The position numbers were made by a program, and so were the translations under genes. The notes under the pieces were generated by a model. The model saw nothing but the letters and a program-made list of their open reading frames with translations, searched no databases and had not been told where the DNA came from. 64,000 nucleotides of DNA. It comes from Microbacterium abyssi. GTDB lineage: Bacteria > Actinomycetota > Actinomycetes > Actinomycetales > Microbacteriaceae. The stretch is taken from NCBI RefSeq assembly GCF_015277895.1, contig NZ_CP063815.1:2790001-2854000 (forward strand). Reading direction: 5' to 3'. How positions within the stretch are numbered: position 1 is the first letter of the stretch; each line of letters begins with the position of its first letter. This document shows positions 1 through 9,709 of the stretch, piece after piece.

Positions 1-1
1 T

Positions 2-3000
2 GCCCTCGGTGCCGCGACAGCCGCGGCAGCCGAACGCCCTTCGGGCTCCGAGCTCACGGTGTACGTCGCGGAGGACGGGGACGACGCCAACGACGGCAGC
101 CTTGACGCACCGCTCGCCACGATCGCCGCGGCCCGTGATGTCCTCGCGGGCCGCACGAGCGCCGAGGCGCCGGGCACGGTCTGGGTACGCGGAGGCACGT
201 ACGTGCTCGACGACACGATCGCGCTGACCGGAGCCGACAACTCCTGGGTGACCTACTCCGCCTACCGGGGCGAGGACGTCGACATCACCGGCGCGCACGA
301 GCTTCCCGCTGACGGCTGGCAGCGCCTCGCCGACGCCGACCTCTCGGCGCCGACGCTCTCGTCGAGCTCCCGACTTCCCGCCGACGCCCGCGAGGGCGTC
401 TGGGTCTACGACCTCGGCGCCGCGGGAATCGACCCGGGCACGCTGTACAAGAACGGCTTCAACTGGCTCCCCCAGCCGTTCGCACCCGAGCTCGCGGTCG
501 ACGGATCGATCCAGACGCTGGCCGAGTATCCGAACGGAGACGACTGTTCCACATCCGAGACCGCCTGCCACCTCTGGGGAACGGGCAGCAAGTGGGGCGC
601 GGACGGCCCGCATGACCTCACCCAGGTCGACCTCGACGAGCGCTTTGCACCACAGGACGACTGGCAGACCAGCGGCACGACCCCCCGTGCGCAATTCGAG
701 GACAAGAAGCAGCAGCTTCCCGAGGGACAATCGCGCGACACGTGGAGCCAGGAGGAGATGCGCAGGATGACGCCGTCGATCTTCCAGGTCGGCGGACGAG
801 CGCTCGAGGGTGACCGGTATCAGAGCTGGGCGCCGGAGGCAGTTCCGGTCGTGCATGATTGGGGCACACGCGGCTTCGGGGAGTACTCCGATATCCCGGT
901 GCAGGCAGATCCGGAGTGGATCGAAGACATCGACAACACCAGGTACGAGACGGAGGGCTGGCTGTCCGGCTACATCGGCAACAACTATGCGATCGACATG
1001 ATCCGGATGCTGTCGTGGAGCGAGGACACGCTCTTCACCAAGTACGCCTCGATGTACATCCCGCAAGAGGGATACACGAAGGTCAAGGCGTCGAACGTGC
1101 TCTCAGAGCTCGATGTCGCCGGCGAGTACTACGTCGACCGACACGACGGAAACGACATGCTGTACTACCTCCCAGAGGGCGGCACGGTCGAGGGCAAGAA
1201 CGTCACCCTCTCCGCGTTCGACAAGAACTTCTTCCGCCTGGAGGGGACGACGAACGTCACTATCCGCGACCTCGGGATGTCGGAGTCACTCGTGAGCGGC
1301 ATTCAACTCCTCGACGCCCACGACACCCTCATCGACGGCGTCGAGGTGTCGAACGTCAGCATGGACGCGATACGCATCGGCGAGACGACCGAGTCGATCA
1401 CCGCGATGCCGGATTATGAGACCGTGCGCGGCGGCACCGGCAACGTCGTGCGCAACTCCTTCCTCCACGATCTGGGCGGCGGCGGTGTGCTGCTGGGCGG
1501 CGGGGAGCGCAGCACGCTCGAACGAGGGAACAACGTCGCCCATCACAACGAGATCGCGCGCTTCTCCAAGCTCGCCACCTACACGCCGGCCGGCTACCTG
1601 TACGGGGTGGGCAACTCCTTCGAGTACAACGAGGTCTACGACGCACCGCACATGGCTGTCCAGATCATGGGCAACGACATGACGGTGAACCACAACTCGT
1701 TCCACGATCTCGTCACCAACGCCGGTGATCAGGGAGTCGTCTACACGGGACGCGACTACACCTACCTCGGCAACGAGATCGCGTACAACCTCTTCGACGG
1801 CATCGGCGGCAGCAATGACGCTTTCTACATGGACGACGGCGTCTCTGGGATGCGCTTCCACCACAACGTGGTCAAGGACGCGCATTCGGGGGTGTTCTTC
1901 CAGTCCGGACACAGCAACACTGCGAACGACAACGTGTTCATCGAAGTGGGCCGCACAGGCCACGACCAGCAGTACGCGAGCAAGGGCGAGAACAGCCTGC
2001 CCGTTTCGAACGCGTGGGTCGTGCAGAGCAGGTTCAACGCATTCCTCGACGTGCGCGAGGGAGAGAAGTACAGCGCCACCCCGGAGAACGTCGCGCTGTG
2101 GAAGGAGCACTACACCAGCGGTGACCACGAGTACTCCGATGGAGCGCCGATCGTGTTCCCCGAGATCGAGGAATGGTACGTCCCTCGCGTCATCGAGACC
2201 GGCGAGGCGTGCACCTCGGACGACTACGCGACGGATGCAACCAATGGCTGCGACCGCGAGAGCGTGTGGGAGAACCCGAACTCGCTGTATGTGCCGGCGC
2301 GCATCCAGCTCGATCGCTCGGTGATCATCGGCGGCGGCGAGTACAGCGGCAGCACCGTCGGGTTCGCCGATCCGGATGCCGAGTACTCGCTGTCCACCTG
2401 GAGCGACAAGGTCAACACGAACCTGGTCAAGCCCGCATCGACGGATGCCGCTGGACTCGACCTGGAAACGCTGAAGTTCTCGACGACCGGCGAAGTCGCG
2501 AGCGCCTTCGGCGCGGAGTGGATCGAGACATGGAACGCGCACGTCGCACTCGACGGCGTCGGCCGCCCCGACCGCGGCGACTCCGCAGAGCTGTGGGCGC
2601 AGGTCGAACGGGCAGAGGATCTGCTGGCGAGTGAACCCGCTGACGACGCATCCGCACTCAAGAGCGCACTGGCCGACGCGATCGCCATCGGGGATCGCAC
2701 TGATGCCGGGCAGGCGGAGATCGACGACGCGACGGGGGCGCTGGCATCCGCTGTCGAGGAACTGCTGCCGCCGGAGCCGGGCAAAGCCGTTCTCAGCGAC
2801 GACAACGACAACGACGGCATCCGCGGCAGTTCGTACACGGTCACGGCGAATCTCTGGTGGGGCCAGAACGGCACATCGCTGAGGCTCTTCGAGAACGAGG
2901 CGTTGGTCGCGGAGGTGGCGCTCACCGACAGCACCCCGAAGGCGCAGAAGATAGAGGTGCCGATCACGGGCAGGGCGGACGGCGAGTACCGCTATACATG

Positions 3001-3343
3001 CGAACTCGTGAACGTCACCGGGGCCACCCCGTGCGAGCCGCACACGGTGACGGTGGACGCGGCTGCGCCCGCCGCGCCCGCGCTCTCGCACGACAACCAC
3101 GATCGCGACGGCGCATACACGGTCACCGCAGACATGTGGTGGGGCACCAACGCGACGTCATGGGCTCTGTCCGAGGATGGCGTCCGGGTCGCGGCGGGCG
3201 AGCTCGAGGACCGCTCGCCCGCCGCCCAGAAGGTGGAGGTACCCCTGACGGAGCGAACGACCGGCGCGCACGTATACGTCATGACGTTCACGAACGCGGC
3301 CGGGTCGATCGAGAGCGCGGAGCTGTCGGTGCGCGTGCGCTGA
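2..3343 (+). CDS. Secreted right-handed beta-helix protein, 5' truncated
   Basis: The frame is open from the first bases, where an Ala-rich run (ALGAATAAAAERP) looks like the end of a signal peptide, so the true start lies before the window. From the GTG at 59 there are 1094 residues. The YVAEDGDDANDGS opening is typical of secreted parallel beta-helix proteins, and residues about 380-720 show beta-helix rungs (NVTIRDLG, DTLIDGVEVSNV, NNVAHHNEI). A FIVAR-like helical segment lies near 842-905. Two Ig-like repeats of about 90 residues end the protein, each with an N/DxDG...YTVTA...WWGxNxTS pattern. Such proteins are polysaccharide lyases or glycoside hydrolases; the substrate cannot be read. 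It sits just upstream of a sugar ABC transporter, which suggests that it supplies the oligosaccharide taken up. Confidence 0.85.
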   Translation, partial: ALGAATAAAAERPSGSELTVYVAEDGDDANDGSLDAPLATIAAARDVLAGRTSAEAPGTVWVRGGTYVLDDTIALTGADNSWVTYSAYRGEDVDITGAHELPADGWQRLADADLSAPTLSSSSRLPADAREGVWVYDLGAAGIDPGTLYKNGFNWLPQPFAPELAVDGSIQTLAEYPNGDDCSTSETACHLWGTGSKWGADGPHDLTQVDLDERFAPQDDWQTSGTTPRAQFEDKKQQLPEGQSRDTWSQEEMRRMTPSIFQVGGRALEGDRYQSWAPEAVPVVHDWGTRGFGEYSDIPVQADPEWIEDIDNTRYETEGWLSGYIGNNYAIDMIRMLSWSEDTLFTKYASMYIPQEGYTKVKASNVLSELDVAGEYYVDRHDGNDMLYYLPEGGTVEGKNVTLSAFDKNFFRLEGTTNVTIRDLGMSESLVSGIQLLDAHDTLIDGVEVSNVSMDAIRIGETTESITAMPDYETVRGGTGNVVRNSFLHDLGGGGVLLGGGERSTLERGNNVAHHNEIARFSKLATYTPAGYLYGVGNSFEYNEVYDAPHMAVQIMGNDMTVNHNSFHDLVTNAGDQGVVYTGRDYTYLGNEIAYNLFDGIGGSNDAFYMDDGVSGMRFHHNVVKDAHSGVFFQSGHSNTANDNVFIEVGRTGHDQQYASKGENSLPVSNAWVVQSRFNAFLDVREGEKYSATPENVALWKEHYTSGDHEYSDGAPIVFPEIEEWYVPRVIETGEACTSDDYATDATNGCDRESVWENPNSLYVPARIQLDRSVIIGGGEYSGSTVGFADPDAEYSLSTWSDKVNTNLVKPASTDAAGLDLETLKFSTTGEVASAFGAEWIETWNAHVALDGVGRPDRGDSAELWAQVERAEDLLASEPADDASALKSALADAIAIGDRTDAGQAEIDDATGALASAVEELLPPEPGKAVLSDDNDNDGIRGSSYTVTANLWWGQNGTSLRLFENEALVAEVALTDSTPKAQKIEVPITGRADGEYRYTCELVNVTGATPCEPHTVTVDAAAPAAPALSHDNHDRDGAYTVTADMWWGTNATSWALSEDGVRVAAGELEDRSPAAQKVEVPLTERTTGAHVYVMTFTNAAGSIESAELSVRVR

Positions 3344-3361
3344 CGCCGCAGTTCGGACTGG

Positions 3362-3399
3362 AGAGCGGGTCGGTGCGCTGGCGCGCATCGACCCGCTCT
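3362..3399 (+). terminator. Strong hairpin after the beta-helix gene
   Basis: A 17-bp stem (3362-3378 with 3383-3399, one G-T wobble) closes a 4-base TGGC loop, starting 19 bases after the stop codon. A short T-containing stretch (TGTCGTTT) follows, so it fits an intrinsic terminator with a poor U-run, as is common in GC-rich actinobacteria. It separates the beta-helix gene from the ABC transporter promoter. Confidence 0.7.
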
Positions 3400-3440
3400 G
3401 TCGTTTCCGAGCGAGAGAGAACGGCATGCTCAGAAAAGTT

Positions 3441-3455
3441 GGGAAAGCGCTATCC
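3441..3455 (+). promoter_or_regulatory. LacI-type operator before the sugar ABC transporter
   Basis: GGGAAAGCGCTATCC is a near-palindrome centred on AGCGCT, the classic LacI-family core. A near-identical site (CGGGAAAGCGCTTACC, reverse strand) lies before the divergent catabolic operon at 12079-12094. A possible -10 (TATGAT, 3474-3479) lies just downstream, so a bound repressor would cover the -35 region. The regulator is probably the LacI protein encoded at 7764-8795 inside the catabolic operon. Confidence 0.75.
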
Positions 3456-3539
3456 AAGAACAGATGTCGTATGTATGATGACTTGAGTACCCGCTGCCCG
3501 TGGGGTGTGAACACGGGGTTTGAACACAAGGAGACGAAG

Positions 3540-4826
3540 ATGTCTGGAACTTCTGATCGACGTGGATTCTGGATCGCCGCGGCGACTGCCGCCCCCCTTC
3601 TCGCGCTGACGGCATGCGCCCCGGGCGGCTCGACCCCGCCCGCGAACGATGGCGAGGTCGGCGGCGAGATCAGAATGCTCGTCAACATCACCGACAACCT
3701 CACCCAGGAGCGCTGGGACGAGCTGGTCGCGCCCTTCGAGGACGAGACCGGGGTCGACGTCAAGATCGAGGGTCCCACCGGACAGTCGGTCGCCGAGACG
3801 TTCCCCGCACTGCTCGCCGCAGGAACCGCGCCCGATGTCATCCAATCGATCTTTCCCACCGCAGACACCGCACCCGAGGTACTCGACCTCACGGAATACG
3901 ACTGGGCGGCCGAGACGCCGATGGCGGACACCTACTCCACCGACGGCAGCATCAACGTCGTCGGCGTGGGCACCCAGGCGCAGTCGGTGCTCTATTACAA
4001 CAAGGACCTGTTCGCCCAGGCGGGGATCACCGAGACCCCGCAGACGTGGGACGAGTTCGACGACGCTCTCGCGGCACTCGCCGATGCCGGTGTCGAGCGC
4101 CCGATCGCCTTCGCATCCGAGTGGGCCACCGGCGTGCAGGCGCAGCAGATCTGGCATCCGCAGCAGAACGTCACCACACCCGAGTGGCAGGCGGCCGTGT
4201 CATCTGGCGACAGCACACTCGGCGAGCAGTTCGAGCCGCTGTTCGAGCACATCCAGGGCTGGGTCGATGCGGGCTACACCACCGCAGACGACGTCGCGAC
4301 CGACTCCGGCACCCAGGAGGCGAACTTCATCGCCGGTACCACGGGCATCTACCCGATGGGCTCCTGGTTCACCACGACGCTGGCGGCGAACCCGCCCGCG
4401 TTCGAGGTCGGTGTCTTCTCCCCGCCGGTCGAGAATGCGGCGGACTACCCGGGGCCCATGGGAGCTACGCTCGCCTACCCGTACATGGTGTGGTCAGGCT
4501 CGTCGAACGTCGCCTCGGCGACCGCGCTGGTCGAGTACCTCGTGACCGATGAGGACGCGATCAAGCTGCAGGCCGAGATGGACGGCCTCAGCCGCCCGGG
4601 CATGGACACGTCCACAGACGAGTACTCCGCCCTCGTCCAGGGTCTCGTCGAAGAAGCGCCGTCGCTGGTCGTCCCCGGCAACCAGACCGTCGGAGATCTG
4701 GCTCTTCCGGTCTCCGGCTTCAACGCGAAGTTCACCGAGTTGGTGCAGGGTCTCTGGCAGGGTCGTGCGTCATCCGAGATCGCTGACTCCCTCACCGCCT
4801 GGTACGAGGCGGAGAAGCTGAACTGA
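3540..4826 (+). CDS. Sugar ABC transporter substrate-binding lipoprotein
   Basis: This is a 428-residue extracellular solute-binding protein of family 1. It opens with a lipoprotein signal peptide (LTAC lipobox, Cys26), so it should be anchored to the outer face of the membrane and hand an oligosaccharide to the permeases that follow. I chose the ATG at 3540 over the longer frame from 3426 because a purine-rich site (AAGGAGAC) sits just upstream and the signal peptide starts correctly there. The stop is followed after two bases by the first permease. A LacI-type operator about 85 bases upstream points to substrate-induced expression. The ligand is unknown; the neighbouring beta-helix enzyme suggests a polysaccharide breakdown product. 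Confidence 0.93.
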   Translation: MSGTSDRRGFWIAAATAAPLLALTACAPGGSTPPANDGEVGGEIRMLVNITDNLTQERWDELVAPFEDETGVDVKIEGPTGQSVAETFPALLAAGTAPDVIQSIFPTADTAPEVLDLTEYDWAAETPMADTYSTDGSINVVGVGTQAQSVLYYNKDLFAQAGITETPQTWDEFDDALAALADAGVERPIAFASEWATGVQAQQIWHPQQNVTTPEWQAAVSSGDSTLGEQFEPLFEHIQGWVDAGYTTADDVATDSGTQEANFIAGTTGIYPMGSWFTTTLAANPPAFEVGVFSPPVENAADYPGPMGATLAYPYMVWSGSSNVASATALVEYLVTDEDAIKLQAEMDGLSRPGMDTSTDEYSALVQGLVEEAPSLVVPGNQTVGDLALPVSGFNAKFTELVQGLWQGRASSEIADSLTAWYEAEKLN

Positions 4827-4828
4827 CC

Positions 4829-5812
4829 ATGACGCAGGTCGACATCGCGAGCACGAGGGGTGAGGTGCAGCCGTCCCCGCGTATGGCCGCTCCCCGCCCT
4901 TCTGCTCGCGTATCCCGTCGGCGTTCCGGGAGGGCGAGGCTCCTCGACCTCGCGCTCACCGCTCCCGCACTCATCGTGTACGTCACGCTCATGGTGGTGC
5001 CGGTCGGATTCGCCGTCTACTACTCCTTCACCCGATACAACGGCATCCCGACGCAGTCGCCGCAGTGGGTGGGGCTGGACAACTACAGCCGGATCTTCCA
5101 GGACCCCGCCAACGAGATGCACTCGTCGATCGCCGTCACCGCGATCATCGCGATCGTCGGGTCGTTCCTGGTGAACTTCGCGGCCCTCGGGCTCGCACTT
5201 CTGCTGCAGAAGCGGTCGCGATTCAACACCTTCGGCCGCGCCGTGATGTTCTACCCGCACGTGCTCTCCGCTCTGATCGTCGGCTTCCTCTGGCAGGCGA
5301 TCCTCGGCCCGCAGGGCGCGATCAATGCGCTCATGGATCAGTGGACGGGATCGTCGCTGCCGTTCCTGTCGGACCCGACATGGGCGCTGTGGACGCTCGT
5401 CGGCGTCATCGTCTGGGCCCAGTTCGGCGTACAGCTCATCCTCTACATCTCGGGACTGCAGGCGGTCTCGACCGAGCTGCAGGAGGCGGCGCGCATCGAC
5501 GGTGCGACCCGGAGGCAGGTCTTCCGTCATGTGACGTGGCCCGCACTCGCCCCGACGGTCACCGTCACCATCATCACCTCGATCCTGTCGCTGCTGAAGG
5601 TGTACGACGTCGTGCTCGGCCTCACCAACGGAGGGCCGGGCGACGCCACGCAGACGTGGGCCTACGAGATCCTGGCGGTTTCGTTCGCCAACAACCGCGT
5701 CGGGCTCGCCTGCGCCCAGGCAGTGCTGCTGATCATCGCCGCCGGCATCCTGTCGTTCTCGATCATCGTGATGCGCCGCAAGGCGGAAGAAGGGGCGGAG
5801 GCCGTCGGATGA
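4829..5812 (+). CDS. Sugar ABC transporter permease 1
   Basis: This is a 327-residue inner-membrane subunit of the MalF type. A basic, Ser/Arg-rich cytoplasmic leader of about 36 residues precedes six hydrophobic segments. The EAA loop that docks the ATPase is clear (EAARIDG, residues 219-225). It follows the binding protein by two bases and overlaps the second permease by ATGA, so the three genes are one operon. No ATPase gene is present; actinobacterial sugar importers commonly share one MsiK-type ATPase encoded elsewhere. Confidence 0.93.
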   Translation: MTQVDIASTRGEVQPSPRMAAPRPSARVSRRRSGRARLLDLALTAPALIVYVTLMVVPVGFAVYYSFTRYNGIPTQSPQWVGLDNYSRIFQDPANEMHSSIAVTAIIAIVGSFLVNFAALGLALLLQKRSRFNTFGRAVMFYPHVLSALIVGFLWQAILGPQGAINALMDQWTGSSLPFLSDPTWALWTLVGVIVWAQFGVQLILYISGLQAVSTELQEAARIDGATRRQVFRHVTWPALAPTVTVTIITSILSLLKVYDVVLGLTNGGPGDATQTWAYEILAVSFANNRVGLACAQAVLLIIAAGILSFSIIVMRRKAEEGAEAVG

Positions 5813-6651
5813 ACCGCAGCGCCCGAATCTCCAACACCATCAGGATCGTGTTCCTGTCGATCCTGTCGCTGGCCATGCTCGTGCCGATGTACATCATGGT
5901 CGTCAACGCGTTCAAACCGCAGCAGGAGATCCTGCTCGATCCCCTCGGACTCGATCCGGCGACCGCGACGACGGAGTTCCTCGCCGCGGCATGGAACTCC
6001 ACGCAGTTCCCGGTGATCGAAGGGTATGCGTTCACGATCCTGCTGGTGGTGGCGTGCAACCTCGTCGCGATCGGGTTCTCGATTCCCGCCGCCTACGTGA
6101 TCGCCCGCACGCCCGGCATCCTGTTCGGATTCCTGCTGATGTTCTTCGTCGCCGGGATGTTCATCCCGTCCCAGATCATCCTCGTGCCCGCGATCTTCGT
6201 GCTCAAAGCACTGGGGCTGATGGGCACCATCCCCGGGCTCGTGCTGTTCATGTCGGCATCGATGATCCCGTTCACGCTGTTCATCTTCAGCGGATACATC
6301 CGGATGCTGCCGCGCACGCTCGACGAGGCCGCGGCGATCGACGGCGCCGGCCGGCTGCGTGTGATCTGGACGATCATCGCGCCGCTGATGAAGCCGATCG
6401 TCGCCACCGCGTTCATCCTCAACTCGCTCAGCGCGTGGAACGACTTCGTGAGCCCGCAGCTCATCCTGGGCCCGGGGTCACAGGCCAAGACGATCACAAC
6501 GGGCGTGTACGCGGCAGTCTCGTCGTACGCCACGAACTACGAGATCGTCTTCCCGACGCTGCTGCTGGCGGTTGCGCCGATCCTCGTGATCTTCGTCGTG
6601 ATGCAGCGGTTCATTCTCGGCGGTCTCGCCGCCGGCGCCATCAAGGGCTGA
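5809..6651 (+). CDS. Sugar ABC transporter permease 2
   Basis: This 280-residue MalG-type subunit pairs with the preceding permease. It begins at the ATG of an ATGA overlap. Six transmembrane segments are visible, with the ATPase-contact loop EAAAIDGA at residues 173-180 and the usual NAFKPQQE motif after the first helix. It ends the operon nine bases before the convergent glycerate kinase gene. Confidence 0.93.
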   Translation: MNRSARISNTIRIVFLSILSLAMLVPMYIMVVNAFKPQQEILLDPLGLDPATATTEFLAAAWNSTQFPVIEGYAFTILLVVACNLVAIGFSIPAAYVIARTPGILFGFLLMFFVAGMFIPSQIILVPAIFVLKALGLMGTIPGLVLFMSASMIPFTLFIFSGYIRMLPRTLDEAAAIDGAGRLRVIWTIIAPLMKPIVATAFILNSLSAWNDFVSPQLILGPGSQAKTITTGVYAAVSSYATNYEIVFPTLLLAVAPILVIFVVMQRFILGGLAAGAIKG

Positions 6652-6660
6652 AGAGGGCGC

Positions 6661-7767
6661 TCAGCGAGTCTGCTCGCGCGCCAGCGACACTCCGGCGGCG
6701 CGCAAGTGGCGGGCAGGCTCGGCGAGCGCTGCGGCGGACGACCCGGCGATGTCGGTGAGCGAGACGGATGCCGCAAACGCGGAGGCGTCGGCATCCTCGG
6801 TGATCCTGCCGGCGACGAGCATGGCCCCGGTTCCCGCGGCAGCAGCGAGGCCGGCGACGTGGGATGGCACCTTGCCTTCGCTGGATTGGCCGTCGTACGA
6901 GCCCTCGCCCGTCACGACGATGTCGGATGTCGCGATTGCGTCGGCGAGACCGATCAACTGCGCGACCTCTCCCGCGCCCGGTGCGAGCACGCCTCCCCAC
7001 GCGATCAGAGCCCCGCCGACGCCGCCTGCCGCACCCGAACCCGGATGCGTCGGGTCCAGGCCGAGAAGCCGGCCCCATCTAGCGAGAGCGCCGTCGACCG
7101 CCAGGATGTCCTGGGGCTCGGTCAGGCCTTTCTGGGGACCGAAGACGGCGGCCGCCCCCCGCGGTCCGACGAGCGGATTCGTGACGTCGGTCAACACGAG
7201 AGTCTCCGGCGCCGGGCGCAGCGCGGACAGGTCGACCTCGGCGACTTCGGTCAGGCCGCGCGCTCCCCGCACCACGGGCTTGCCCGCCGCATCGAAGAAC
7301 CGCGCTCCGAGGACCGTGAGCATCCCGAGCCCTCCGTCGGTGGAGGCGCTCGATCCGATTCCGAGCACGAGCCGCGACGCCCCCTGATCGAGGGCCGCCG
7401 CGATCGCCTGACCGAATCCTGTCGAATCGGCATCCCAGGGGCGGAGTTCGTCCATCAACTCGATGCCGGAGGTGGAGGCCAGGTCGATCACCGCGGTTCC
7501 GCCGGCGTCTGTGTCGGAGGGCGGCAGCAGCAGCCACTGCGCCGCCACCGGCCGGCCGGCCGGGCCGTCGACGGTCACCGGGATGAGCTCGGCGCCGGGG
7601 ACGGCCGCCGCGAATGCCGCCACCGTCCCCTCGCCGCCGTCTGCCATCGGGCGCAGCACGATCTCGGCGAACGGATCGACCGAGGCCCATCCCTTCGCGA
7701 GCGCCGTCGCCGCGTCAGCTGCGGTGATCGACCCCTTGAAGCTGTCCGGTGCGATGACGACCTTCAT
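6661..7767 (-). CDS. glxK: Glycerate kinase, type 1 family
   Basis: This 368-residue enzyme belongs to the GlxK/GarK glycerate kinase family, which phosphorylates D-glycerate with ATP to phosphoglycerate. The N-terminal signature APDSFKGSITA and the later IGSSASTDGGLGML and VTGEGSYDGQS glycine-rich motifs are all present, and the length is normal. It is the last gene of the minus-strand operon 12045-6661 and overlaps the upstream lacI gene by ATGA. Its presence suggests that the pathway in this operon releases glycerate; that is an inference from context. Confidence 0.92.
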   Translation of the reverse strand: MKVVIAPDSFKGSITAADAATALAKGWASVDPFAEIVLRPMADGGEGTVAAFAAAVPGAELIPVTVDGPAGRPVAAQWLLLPPSDTDAGGTAVIDLASTSGIELMDELRPWDADSTGFGQAIAAALDQGASRLVLGIGSSASTDGGLGMLTVLGARFFDAAGKPVVRGARGLTEVAEVDLSALRPAPETLVLTDVTNPLVGPRGAAAVFGPQKGLTEPQDILAVDGALARWGRLLGLDPTHPGSGAAGGVGGALIAWGGVLAPGAGEVAQLIGLADAIATSDIVVTGEGSYDGQSSEGKVPSHVAGLAAAAGTGAMLVAGRITEDADASAFAASVSLTDIAGSSAAALAEPARHLRAAGVSLAREQTR

Positions 7768-8795
7768 GCCACGCGTCCAGGCGTCGACTCCCGGACGATG
7801 ACCTGCAGCAACAGCGGTTCGGCGGACCAGTCATCGTCGACCGTCGCCCGGAACGCCTGATAGCCGACGTCGCTCAGCGGCACCCGGACGGTCGTGAGCC
7901 GGGGCGTGACGTCTACGCTCGATGGCACATCGTCGAAGCCGCAGACCGCGATGTCCTCGCCGATCTCACGCCCCGCATCCCTGACCGCGGACATCGCGCC
8001 GATCGCGATGACATCGCTGATGCCGAAGATGAGCGTGCCAGGGGCCACACCAGCGCGCAGCGCACGTGCCATGGACTCGTAGCCCGACTCACGCTGGAAG
8101 TCTCCCCGTTCGATGCGCTCGACGACTCCGCCCGTGGCTGTGAACCCGGCTGTGAATCCGGCGACGCGATCGTCCGAGGTGAGGACGCCCTCGGCTGCGG
8201 CGAGGGCGATCGCCGAGCGATAGCCGAGAGCAGCCATCCGCTCTCCGAGCATCCGCGCGCCGTGCGCGTTGTCGATGCGGACGGTGCGTTCGCCTGCGAT
8301 GTTGCTTCCGAAGGTGACCACGCGTCCGCCGAGTGCCTCGAACGCGCGCAGGTCTTCCGCCGTGGCGCCCTCCTCACCGCCGCGCGACGCGGCGAGGATC
8401 AGCCCACGCGGGCGCTGACCGCGCAGCGTCCGCACGATCTCGCGCTCCCGCGACGGGTCACGCTCGGTGACCGCGATCGTGACGATCAAGCCGCGCTCAT
8501 CGGCCCCGCGGGCGACGCCTGAGGCGATCAGCCCGAAGTAGGGGTCGGCGATGTCGGCGACGAGCAGGGCGATCACGGCCGAAGTTCCACGGGCGGTGGC
8601 CTGGGCCGAGGCATTCGCGGTGTACCCGAGCTTCTCCGCCGCTCCCTCGACCCGCTCCCGGAAGGACCCGGCGACCTTGCGGGTGGAGCCGTTCAGCACA
8701 CGTGATGCGGTCGCGAGGGACACCCCGGCTTCGCGTGCGACGTCCTGAAGAGTCGGCGCCGACCCCAGACCCGCTCTGGTCGGCTGAGATGTCAT
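7764..8795 (-). CDS. LacI-family transcriptional regulator (DUF993 operon)
   Basis: The 343-residue protein has a LacI helix-turn-helix at residues about 14-40 (TLQDVAREAGVSLATASRVLN) and a periplasmic-binding-protein-like sensor domain after it. It lies between the sugar isomerase gene and glxK, with a 50-base gap upstream and an ATGA overlap downstream. The two similar AGCGCT-centred operators at 3441 and 12079 bracket the ABC transporter and this operon, so this protein is the most economical candidate for both. Direct proof is absent, and the LacI protein at 12208 is the alternative. Confidence 0.92.
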   Translation of the reverse strand: MTSQPTRAGLGSAPTLQDVAREAGVSLATASRVLNGSTRKVAGSFRERVEGAAEKLGYTANASAQATARGTSAVIALLVADIADPYFGLIASGVARGADERGLIVTIAVTERDPSREREIVRTLRGQRPRGLILAASRGGEEGATAEDLRAFEALGGRVVTFGSNIAGERTVRIDNAHGARMLGERMAALGYRSAIALAAAEGVLTSDDRVAGFTAGFTATGGVVERIERGDFQRESGYESMARALRAGVAPGTLIFGISDVIAIGAMSAVRDAGREIGEDIAVCGFDDVPSSVDVTPRLTTVRVPLSDVGYQAFRATVDDDWSAEPLLLQVIVRESTPGRVA

Positions 8796-8845
8796 GGATC
8801 AGAGCCTACTGTTCACGTTCCTGAACGCGCGCAGGCGAGCCGCCG

Positions 8846-9709
8846 TCACAGGTGCGGCACGACCGCATCGCGGAACCCGGCGGCGGTACGGCGCACGACC
8901 TCGCGATGCTCCGCAGCCCAGATGTCCTCGTTGAAGATCTCCACCTCGATGTCGCCGGTGTATCCGGCATCCACGACGGCGCGGGTGAGCGAGCCGAAGT
9001 CGATCACGCCATCGCCGGGATAGTGGCGGCTCAGCAGCACGTCCGCGGGCAGTGGCGTCTTCCAGTCGCATACCTGGTAGGTCGCCAGTCGCCCTTCCCG
9101 ACCGGCACGCGCGATCTGGATCAGGACATCGGGGTCCCAGAAGACATGGAATGTGTCGACGGTCACGCCGACCGCCCTGGCGTCGAAATCCGCGGCGATG
9201 TCCAGCGCCTGCCCGAGCGTGGAGACCACGCAGCGGTCTGAGATGTACATCGGATGCAGTGGTTCGATCGCCAACGTGACGCCGGCGGCGAGGGCGTCGG
9301 GAACCAGCTCTCCGATCGCATCCTGAACGCGATGGCGAGTGCCCGCGAGATCACGCGCACCCTCCGGCAGCCCTCCGGCCACCAGCACCAGAACGGCGGT
9401 GGATCCAGCCGCGCCGGCGGCGGCGAGCGCTGCCGTCTCTTCGATCGCGCGACGATTGTCATCCAGCGCCGCGATGCGCGCGGGCCCGTCAGGCAGGGTG
9501 AAGAAGCCGCCTCGGCAATGCGTGGTGAAGCGCAGCCCCGAATCGGTCAGCATCCGCGTGGCGACGTCGAGGCCGACGTCGTTCACGGGCTCGCGCCAGA
9601 GACCGATCGCCTGCACTCCAGCGTCCACGGTGACCTCGAGAGCGGTCTCGAGGTTCGCGTACTTGATGGTCGCCTGGTTCATCGACAGGCGTGGGTCGAC
9701 GGCGTTCAT
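8846..9709 (-). CDS. Sugar phosphate isomerase/epimerase-like TIM barrel
   Basis: This is a 287-residue xylose-isomerase-like barrel (AP endonuclease family 2). Likely metal-ligand motifs are the Glu of AIEPLHPMY, the Asp-His pair of VDTFHVFWD and the Glu of EVEIFNEDIW. The start overlaps the DUF993 stop by ATGA, so the two products are made together. Members isomerise or epimerise sugars or keto-sugars, and some are dehydratases. Here it probably acts on the product of the Gfo/Idh/MocA oxidoreductase encoded two genes upstream. The exact substrate is unknown. Confidence 0.87.
   Translation of the reverse strand: MNAVDPRLSMNQATIKYANLETALEVTVDAGVQAIGLWREPVNDVGLDVATRMLTDSGLRFTTHCRGGFFTLPDGPARIAALDDNRRAIEETAALAAAGAAGSTAVLVLVAGGLPEGARDLAGTRHRVQDAIGELVPDALAAGVTLAIEPLHPMYISDRCVVSTLGQALDIAADFDARAVGVTVDTFHVFWDPDVLIQIARAGREGRLATYQVCDWKTPLPADVLLSRHYPGDGVIDFGSLTRAVVDAGYTGDIEVEIFNEDIWAAEHREVVRRTAAGFRDAVVPHL

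Noticed and set aside
1286..3100. Long antisense open frame (604 codons) against the beta-helix gene
   Set aside because: It is a GC-driven shadow: sense strand shows clear family motifs and third-position bias, and the antisense protein has none.
4829..6651. Missing ATPase gene read as operon damage
   Set aside because: Sugar importers in actinobacteria commonly rely on a shared MsiK-type ATPase encoded elsewhere.
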